A stretch of 64,000 bases of DNA from Roseovarius sp. TE539. GTDB lineage: Bacteria > Pseudomonadota > Alphaproteobacteria > Rhodobacterales > Rhodobacteraceae. Made by a program: the position numbers and the translations under genes. Shown here piece by piece: positions 58,455 to 64,000 of the stretch (position 1 is the stretch's first letter; each line of letters starts with the position of its first letter). The notes below the pieces were generated by a model. It searched no databases. It worked only from the letters and a program-made list of their open reading frames with translations, and was not told the DNA's origin. Location: contig NZ_QNGB01000004.1 of NCBI RefSeq assembly GCF_003298505.1, forward strand, positions 96,001 to 160,000, written 5' to 3'.

Positions 58455-58484
58455 CTTGAACGGCAGTCGGGTGTTGCCCATTTG
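58455..58484 (+). promoter_or_regulatory. Sigma-32 (RpoH) heat-shock promoter of clpB
   Basis: CTTGAA (58455-58460), a 16-bp spacer, and CCCATTTG (58477-58484). The -35 is a perfect consensus match, and spacing equals that of the hsp20 promoter at 41925. The clpB leader would be about 72 nt. Confidence 0.85.
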
Positions 58485-58562
58485 TCACTTGAGGTTCCCG
58501 ACCGGGGCATGCCTGAGCAGGGTGCGCCAGCGGGGTAACGCTTGAAAAAAAGGAGATACGGG

Positions 58563-61184
58563 ATGGACTTCGAGAAGTTCACCGAGCGGTCGCGCGGTTT
58601 CATACAGTCGGCACAGACGATCGCCATGCGGGAGAGCCATCAGAAACTGGCACCCGAACACATTCTGAAAGCATTGATGGACGATGGCGAGGGACTGGCC
58701 GCAAACCTGATCCGCAAGGCAGGTGGCACGCCCGAGCGCGTCGTGCAGGCGCTGGACCTTAGCCTTGGCAAGATCCCCAAGGTTTCGGGGGATGCCGGAC
58801 AGACCTACATGGATCAGCAGACAGGAAAGGTCTTGTCCGAGGCGGAGAAGCTGGCCAAGAAGGCCGGTGACAGCTTCGTGCCCGTGGAACGCATCCTGAC
58901 CGCGTTGGCAATGGTGAAAAGCCCCGCGCGCGAGGCGCTGGAGGCCGGCAACGTGTCGGCGCAGTCGCTCAACGAGGCGATCAACGACCTGCGCAAGGGC
59001 CGCACCGCCGACAGCGCCTCGGCAGAAGATAGTTACGAGGCCCTGGAGAAATACGCCCATGACCTGACCAAGGCGGCCGAGGAAGGCAAGATCGACCCGA
59101 TCATCGGGCGCGACGACGAGATCCGCCGCGCCATGCAGGTGCTTTCCCGCCGGACCAAGAACAACCCCGTCCTGATCGGTGAACCCGGTGTCGGCAAGAC
59201 CGCGATTGCGGAGGGCCTGGCCCTGCGCATCGTCAATGGTGATGTGCCCGAGAGCCTGGCCGACAAGCGGCTCTTGGCACTCGACATGGGCGCGCTCATT
59301 GCCGGGGCGAAGTACCGCGGCGAGTTCGAGGAGCGGCTCAAGGGTGTTCTCAACGAGGTTACCGCCGCCGCCGGCGAGATCATCCTCTTCATCGACGAGA
59401 TGCACGTGCTGGTGGGCGCGGGCAAGACCGATGGCGCGATGGATGCCGCCAACCTGATCAAGCCGGCGCTGGCGCGCGGCGAATTGCATTGTATCGGTGC
59501 GACGACGCTGGACGAGTATCGCAAGCATGTCGAGAAGGACGCGGCGCTTGCCCGCCGTTTCCAGCCGCTCACGATCGAGGAACCGACGGTCGAGGACACC
59601 GTGAGTATCCTGCGCGGTATCAAGGAGAAATACGAGCTTCACCACGGGGTGCGCATTTCCGACTCTGCGCTGGTCACGGCGGCGACACTCAGCCACCGTT
59701 ACATCACTGACCGCTTCCTGCCCGACAAGGCCATCGACCTGATGGACGAGGCGGCATCGCGCCTGCGCATGGAAGTGGACAGCAAGCCCGAGGAACTGGA
59801 CGCGCTGGACCGTGATATCCTCCAGAAGCAGATCGAGGCCGAAGCCCTGCGCAAGGAGGATGACGCGGCTTCCAAGGACCGGCTTGAGAAGCTCGAGAAG
59901 GAGCTTTCCGAGTTGCAGGAGCGCAGCGCCGAGATGACCGCGCAATGGCAGGCCGAGCGGGACAAGCTGGCGTCGGCCCGCGATCTCAAGGAGCAGCTGG
60001 ACCGGGCGCGGATCGAGCTTGACCACGCCAAGCGCGAGGGTGACCTGGCCCGCGCCGGGGAGCTTTCCTACGGTGTGATTCCGCAGCTCGAGAAACAGCT
60101 TTCCGAGGCCGAGGTGGCCGAGGAGGAAGGCGGCGTGATGGTCGAGGAGGCCGTGCGCCCCGAGCAGATCGCTCAGGTCGTGGAGCGCTGGACCGGTATT
60201 CCCACCGCGAAGATGCTGGAAGGCGAGCGCGAAAAGCTGTTGGGCATGGAGGATAACCTGCACCGCCGGGTCATCGGGCAGCACAAGGCCGTCACCGCGG
60301 TGGCCAATGCCGTGCGTCGGGCGCGTGCGGGGCTCAACGACGAGAATCGCCCGCTGGGGTCGTTCCTGTTTCTCGGCCCCACCGGCGTGGGCAAGACCGA
60401 GTTGACCAAGGCAGTGGCCGAATTCCTGTTCGATGATGACAGCGCGATGGTGCGGATCGACATGAGCGAATTCATGGAGAAACACTCGGTCGCGCGGCTG
60501 ATCGGGGCGCCGCCGGGTTACGTCGGCTACGACGAGGGCGGTGTCCTGACGGAGGCGGTGCGGCGCCGGCCCTATCAGGTGGTCCTGTTCGACGAGGTCG
60601 AAAAGGCGCATCCGGAGGTCTTCAACGTGCTGTTGCAGGTGCTTGACGACGGTGTTTTGACCGATGGGCACGGGCGCACTGTGGATTTCAAACAGACGCT
60701 TATCGTGCTTACCTCCAACCTCGGCAGCCAGGCGCTGAGCCAGTTGCCCGAGGGCGCCGATGCCAGCGAGGCCAAGCGCGACGTGATGGATGCGGTGCGG
60801 TCGCATTTCCGGCCCGAGTTCCTCAACCGTCTTGACGAGACGATCATCTTCGACCGTCTCCAGCGCGAGGACATGACAGGGATCGTTGATATCCAGCTCA
60901 GGCGTTTGTCGAAGCGCCTGGCAAGCCGCAAGATCACGCTGGAACTTGACGAGGCGGCGCGCAAGTGGCTGGCCGACGAAGGCTATGACCCGGTGTTCGG
61001 GGCAAGGCCGCTCAAGCGCGTGATCCAGCGCAGTCTTCAGGATCCGCTGGCCGAAATGCTTCTTTCGGGTGATCTGATGGACGGTGCGACCGTGCCTGTG
61101 AGTGCCGGTGCGGACGGGCTTATCATCGGTGACCGGGTGGGCAGTTCAAACCGGCAGCCGCCGGAGGACGCGGTCGTTCACTGA
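58563..61184 (+). CDS. clpB: ATP-dependent disaggregase ClpB
   Basis: An 873-residue Hsp100 chaperone that extracts polypeptides from aggregates together with DnaK. Domain order is complete: N-terminal Clp domain (1-145), AAA-1 with Walker [14 protein letters not shown] and Walker [11 protein letters not shown], the coiled-coil M domain (about 405-520, rich in Lys/Glu heptads), AAA-2 with [13 protein letters not shown] and [15 protein letters not shown], pore loops [10 protein letters not shown] and GYVGYDEGG, and the D2-small domain ([15 protein letters not shown]). AAAAGGAGA precedes the ATG at 58563. Sigma-32 promoter upstream, strong terminator downstream, so a monocistronic heat-shock gene. 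Confidence 0.98.
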   Translation: MDFEKFTERSRGFIQSAQTIAMRESHQKLAPEHILKALMDDGEGLAANLIRKAGGTPERVVQALDLSLGKIPKVSGDAGQTYMDQQTGKVLSEAEKLAKKAGDSFVPVERILTALAMVKSPAREALEAGNVSAQSLNEAINDLRKGRTADSASAEDSYEALEKYAHDLTKAAEEGKIDPIIGRDDEIRRAMQVLSRRTKNNPVLIGEPGVGKTAIAEGLALRIVNGDVPESLADKRLLALDMGALIAGAKYRGEFEERLKGVLNEVTAAAGEIILFIDEMHVLVGAGKTDGAMDAANLIKPALARGELHCIGATTLDEYRKHVEKDAALARRFQPLTIEEPTVEDTVSILRGIKEKYELHHGVRISDSALVTAATLSHRYITDRFLPDKAIDLMDEAASRLRMEVDSKPEELDALDRDILQKQIEAEALRKEDDAASKDRLEKLEKELSELQERSAEMTAQWQAERDKLASARDLKEQLDRARIELDHAKREGDLARAGELSYGVIPQLEKQLSEAEVAEEEGGVMVEEAVRPEQIAQVVERWTGIPTAKMLEGEREKLLGMEDNLHRRVIGQHKAVTAVANAVRRARAGLNDENRPLGSFLFLGPTGVGKTELTKAVAEFLFDDDSAMVRIDMSEFMEKHSVARLIGAPPGYVGYDEGGVLTEAVRRRPYQVVLFDEVEKAHPEVFNVLLQVLDDGVLTDGHGRTVDFKQTLIVLTSNLGSQALSQLPEGADASEAKRDVMDAVRSHFRPEFLNRLDETIIFDRLQREDMTGIVDIQLRRLSKRLASRKITLELDEAARKWLADEGYDPVFGARPLKRVIQRSLQDPLAEMLLSGDLMDGATVPVSAGADGLIIGDRVGSSNRQPPEDAVVH

Positions 61185-61215
61185 AGTGTTTCTTCGCCAC
61201 GTCTACAAATGAGAC

Positions 61216-61245
61216 GGGCCGGGGCGTGAACGCCCCGGCCCTTTT
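61216..61245 (+). terminator. Strong intrinsic terminator of clpB
   Basis: GGGCCGGGGCG, loop TGAA, CGCCCCGGCCC: an 11-bp perfect stem followed by TTTT (61242-61245), 31 bp after the clpB stop. It also faces the end of the convergent fasciclin gene. Confidence 0.92.
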
Positions 61246-61264
61246 GCGGATGATCCCTGTGCCC

Positions 61265-61753
61265 TCACTCGGGCATGATCACGGCGTCGATCACGTGGAT
61301 CACACCGTTGGATGCCTCGATGTCGGCCTGTACCACGTTCGCGCCATCGACCGTCACGCCGGCCATCGTGCCGATGGTAACGGACCCGCCCTGCACGGTT
61401 TCCGCCATCATCCCGTCGGAGAGATCCCCGGACATGACCTTGCCGGGCACGACGTGATAGGTGAGAATCGACGTCAGCTGATCCTTGTTCGCCGGTTCGA
61501 GCAACGAGGCAACCGTTCCTTTGGGCAACGCCGCGAATGCATCGTCGGTGGGGGCGAATACCGTGAACGGTCCGTCGCTCTTGAGTGTTTCCACGAGGTC
61601 CGCGGCCTTGACAGCGGCCACGAGGGTGGAGAAATTTTCGTTGCCCGCTGCGATATCCACGATGTCCATGTCATGGTTGTCGGCTGCTGCCGGGCCGGAC
61701 AGGCCGGTCATCAGCGTGGCGGCAGCAAGGCCCAGGTAAGTTCTGCGAAACAT
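61265..61753 (-). CDS. Exported fasciclin (FAS1) domain protein
   Basis: A 162-residue secreted protein. The signal peptide ([24 protein letters not shown]) is followed by one FAS1 domain with the family boxes [37 protein letters not shown] (H1-like) and [15 protein letters not shown], ending [16 protein letters not shown]1 proteins bind carbohydrates, other FAS1 modules or, in some bacteria, serve as surface adhesion and stress-related proteins. Periplasmic or extracellular. A perfect short palindrome lies 45 bp upstream (61798-61813). Convergent with clpB. Confidence 0.9.
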   Translation of the reverse strand: MFRRTYLGLAAATLMTGLSGPAAADNHDMDIVDIAAGNENFSTLVAAVKAADLVETLKSDGPFTVFAPTDDAFAALPKGTVASLLEPANKDQLTSILTYHVVPGKVMSGDLSDGMMAETVQGGSVTIGTMAGVTVDGANVVQADIEASNGVIHVIDAVIMPE

Positions 61754-61797
61754 TTTGAATCTCCGTTTCTAGGATATTGACTCTTTTCAGTGTCGAA

Positions 61798-61813
61798 ATG
61801 CCCTTCTGGGCAT
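61798..61813 (-). promoter_or_regulatory. Palindrome upstream of the fasciclin gene
   Basis: ATGCCC-TTCT-GGGCAT, a perfect 6-bp inverted repeat 45-60 bp upstream of the start codon. It could be an operator or a leader hairpin; no regulator can be named. Confidence 0.3.
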
Positions 61814-62041
61814 GTGTCTCGGGTTACGCCGTGGGGCTCGTGCCGGTTCAGTAGGCGCAGGCGAAAAAAGGATTTGACGAAAAAGGGCGTGGGGCTAAGC
61901 CCGGCCGGTGGCACATTTCCAGTCACGATGATGTGAACCCGGAGGCGGCCTCATCCCCGGGCGTCGTCGGCTTGCGGCGGTCGTCTGGAGGGGGCAGTCT
62001 GTGCCTTGAAGGCCTGTCCGGCCACTATCAAGGAGTGTCTG

Positions 62042-63535
62042 ATGAGTTACGCCATGAACGCCCTGCAGATCCTTGCGCTGGCTTTTGTCCTGGTCCTTGG
62101 GCTGGCGGCGGTTGCGGCACTGGCGCTCTTTGTCCTGGACAAGTCGCAGTCCGCGGACGCGATCCGGCGCAATTATCCGGTGATCGGGCGATTCCGCGGC
62201 CTTTTCACCAAGCTGGGTGAATTCTTCCGGCAGTATTTCTTTGCCATGGACCGCGAGGAGATGCCGTTCAACCGCGCTCAGCGTGACTGGGTGGCGCATG
62301 CGGCGCGCGGCAAGGGCAATACGATCGCCTTTGGATCCACGCGCAATCTGGGCGTTCCGGGCACGCCGATATTCGTGCCGGCGGCCTTTCCTCCGCTTGA
62401 CGACCAGTTTGCTGCCACTGCGCCGATGCAGATCGGCCCGCATGCGGCGATACCATACAAGGCGAAGTCGATCTTCAATGTGTCGGGCATGAGCTATGGC
62501 GCGATTTCGCGGCCTGCCGTAGAGGCGCTGAGCCGAGGCGCGGCCAAGGCGGGTATATGGCTCAATACCGGCGAGGGGGGGCTGAGCCCTTATCACCTCA
62601 AGGGGGGATGCGACATCGTCTACCAGATAGGAACGGCGAAATACGGGGTCCGTGACGCCGAAGGCAGGCTCGATGATGAAAAGCTGCGGGAGATGGCCGC
62701 GAACCCCCATGTCAGGATGTTCGAACTGAAGCTTGCACAGGGCGCGAAACCCGGCAAGGGCGGAATCCTGCCCGGCGCCAAGGTGGACGATGAAGTGGCG
62801 CGGATTCGCGGCATCCCCCGTGGTTGCGACAGTATCTCGCCCAACCGCCACAGGGAAGTGAACGATTACGGTGAATTGCTGGACTTCATGGCACATATCC
62901 GGGAGGTGACCGGCAAGCCCACCGGCTTCAAGACAGTGATCGGATCGTCGGATGCCTGGGCTGAATTCTTCGAGTTGATCCGCGAACGCGGCGAAGAGAG
63001 CGCCCCGGATTTCATCACCATCGACGGTGGGGACGGTGGCACCGGCGCTGCGCCCATGCCCCTGATGGATCTTGTGGGGCTGCCCCTGCGCGAGGCGCTG
63101 CCAAGGATGGTGGACATGCGCGACCGTCATGGCCTCAAGGAGCGTATCCGGATCGTTGCAAGCGGCAAGCTGGTCAATCCCGGTGACGTGGCGTGGGCGA
63201 TATGCGCCGGAGCGGATTTCGTAACGTCGGCACGGGGCTTCATGTTTTCTCTTGGGTGCATACAGGCACTCAAGTGCAACCGGAACACCTGCCCCACCGG
63301 CGTGACCACCCACGATCCGCGCCTTCAGGCGGGCTTGGTGGTCGAGGACAAGTTCGAAAAGGTCGCCCATTATGCCAGGTCGGTGATCAGGGAGGTGGAG
63401 ACGATCGCCCATTCCGTGGGTGTGGCCGAACCGCGCCTGATGCGCCGGCGGCATGTCCGGATCGTGCAGGGTGACGGAACATCCGTGCCGATGAACAAGA
63501 TCAGGCCGAGTTACAACCCGGCCACACCTTCGTGA
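62042..63535 (+). CDS. FMN-binding glutamate-synthase-family protein
   Basis: A 497-residue protein related to the central FMN domain of glutamate synthase large subunit but lacking the glutaminase domain. An N-terminal hydrophobic segment (ALQILALAFVLVLGLAAVAALALFVLD) can anchor it in the inner membrane. The FMN barrel has KSIFNVSGMSYGAISRPAVEALSRGA, LNTGEGGLSPYH, TIDGGDGGTGAAPMPLMD and the 3Fe-4S cysteines in LGCIQALKCNRNTCPTGV. Such stand-alone GltB-like proteins have no assigned reaction; ammonia-dependent glutamate synthesis or another oxidoreduction is possible. AAGGAG precedes the ATG at 62042. It stands alone in the plus direction. Confidence 0.87.
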   Translation: MSYAMNALQILALAFVLVLGLAAVAALALFVLDKSQSADAIRRNYPVIGRFRGLFTKLGEFFRQYFFAMDREEMPFNRAQRDWVAHAARGKGNTIAFGSTRNLGVPGTPIFVPAAFPPLDDQFAATAPMQIGPHAAIPYKAKSIFNVSGMSYGAISRPAVEALSRGAAKAGIWLNTGEGGLSPYHLKGGCDIVYQIGTAKYGVRDAEGRLDDEKLREMAANPHVRMFELKLAQGAKPGKGGILPGAKVDDEVARIRGIPRGCDSISPNRHREVNDYGELLDFMAHIREVTGKPTGFKTVIGSSDAWAEFFELIRERGEESAPDFITIDGGDGGTGAAPMPLMDLVGLPLREALPRMVDMRDRHGLKERIRIVASGKLVNPGDVAWAICAGADFVTSARGFMFSLGCIQALKCNRNTCPTGVTTHDPRLQAGLVVEDKFEKVAHYARSVIREVETIAHSVGVAEPRLMRRRHVRIVQGDGTSVPMNKIRPSYNPATPS

Positions 63536-63625
63536 GGCGGGCGCGAGGCGGGTTGTTCTGTTCCGGCGCTGCCCGCACTCTAGGTTACCATCCGCAGACA
63601 GGATGACGACAATCGGAGTGTGGAC

Positions 63626-64000
63626 ATGGCCTTGAGGTGGAGAAACGATCTGAGGGAAAGCGACATAACCCCCGAGCCGGTCTTTCTGGACAGGCGACAG
63701 GTCGTGGCGGGGGCCGCGGCGGGCATGGCGCTGACCGCCGCAACAGGGCGCCCTGCGTGGGCTGAAGCGCTTGAGCCCAACACCTGGGAAGAGATCACGA
63801 CCTACAACAATTACTACGAGTTCGGCACCGACAAGGGCGACCCTGCCCGGTACGCACACATGCTGACCACGAGCCCCTGGACGGTGAAAATCGACGGGAT
63901 GGTCGAGCGCCCGGGCGATTACGCCTTTGAGGACATCATGAAGAAGATGACCGTGGAAGAGCGCATCTATCGCCTGCGCTGCGTCGAACGATGGGCAATG
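63626..64000 (+). CDS. msrP: Protein-methionine-sulfoxide reductase catalytic subunit MsrP (partial, 3' cut by window)
   Basis: The first 125 residues of a periplasmic molybdoenzyme that repairs oxidised methionine in envelope proteins. The N-terminus MALRWRNDLRESDITPEPVFLDRRQVVAG contains the twin-arginine signal (DRRQVVAGAAAGMAL, then signal cleavage near AWA), and the mature part ALEPNTWEEITTYNNYYEFGTDKGDPARYAHML, WTVKIDGMVERPGDY is diagnostic of MsrP (YedY). The Mo-ligand Cys is in YRLRCVERWAM near the window end. CGGAG precedes the ATG. The membrane partner msrQ would be expected just beyond the window. Confidence 0.95.
   Translation, partial: MALRWRNDLRESDITPEPVFLDRRQVVAGAAAGMALTAATGRPAWAEALEPNTWEEITTYNNYYEFGTDKGDPARYAHMLTTSPWTVKIDGMVERPGDYAFEDIMKKMTVEERIYRLRCVERWAM

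Noticed and set aside
58485..60806. A 773-codon minus-strand frame opposite clpB
   Set aside because: Shadow of the conserved clpB gene; composition is not protein-like and no start site is supported.
61754..61926. General-stress (EcfG-type) promoter before the fasciclin gene
   Set aside because: A GAACC...GCGT-like pair can be found but it is a poor match, and this bacterial group often lacks that regulon.
1..64000. CRISPR arrays, prophage, transposases, toxin-antitoxin or defence islands
   Set aside because: No regularly spaced repeats, phage structural genes, transposase or nuclease-type families are visible on either strand.

Overview
The window is a GC-rich, tightly packed alphaproteobacterial chromosome segment, most likely from the Rhodobacterales (Roseobacter group). 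The reasons are a ChrR-type zinc/cupin anti-sigma factor next to its ECF sigma factor, a SAM-II riboswitch before metZ, a SoeABC sulfite dehydrogenase beside xsc and tauR, a fused NuoE-NuoF-type formate dehydrogenase beta subunit, an ftsY-EamA-yciB run, and short repeats of a type I recall from that group. I see no prophage, insertion sequence, tRNA, rRNA or CRISPR array. Both ends cut genes: a receiver domain on the left, msrP on the right.

Layout. 1-1049: end of a probable hybrid kinase and an OmpR-type regulator. 1058-7073: rpoE-chrR (minus) diverging from a five-gene overlapping operon (flavin amine oxidoreductase, DUF1365, MFS, DUF3833, SDR) that matches the singlet-oxygen sigma-E regulon of Rhodobacter; matching ECF-type promoters can be proposed in both directions. 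7143-11795: DUF3775 and HbpS/GlcG proteins, then a minus operon of histidine phosphatase, GST and two saccharopine dehydrogenases. 12084-22550: NAD-dependent formate dehydrogenase, whose alpha and beta genes are separated by an amidohydrolase, a dienoyl-CoA reductase, two secreted proteins and an AlkB-like hydroxylase. 22867-26930: RDD protein, ftsY, EamA transporter, yciB, esterase-like protein. 27021-28381: metZ behind a SAM-II aptamer and an intrinsic terminator. 28397-36456: SDR and DUF1285 (minus), and a translationally coupled MoxR-DUF58-DUF4159-membrane protein operon of unknown function. 37067-40983: glcDEF glycolate oxidase. 41079-42519: serine protease and a small heat-shock gene with a sigma-32 promoter and a ROSE-like RNA thermometer. 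42759-49308: succinate-semialdehyde dehydrogenase, kynurenine-formamidase-like hydrolase, P1 peptidase, creatinase, and small membrane or secreted proteins. 49390-57519 (minus): tauR, xsc, soeABC, a sulfonate-to-sulfate route. 57641-63535: pyrF, clpB (second sigma-32 promoter, strong terminator), fasciclin protein, glutamate-synthase-like protein.

Themes are C1/C2 and sulfonate oxidation (formate, glycolate, sulfoacetaldehyde, sulfite), amino-acid and amide scavenging (lysine, creatine, carbamoyl compounds), and stress control (singlet oxygen, heat, oxidised methionine). The most unusual content is regulatory: the paired ECF promoters, the SAM-II/terminator switch, the ROSE-like thermometer with two identically spaced sigma-32 promoters, candidate TauR boxes, and a dispersed repeat family. 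The least understood protein set is the MoxR-DUF58-DUF4159 operon. I did not find a system I can call wholly undescribed. Family names come from reading the translations, not from database searches.
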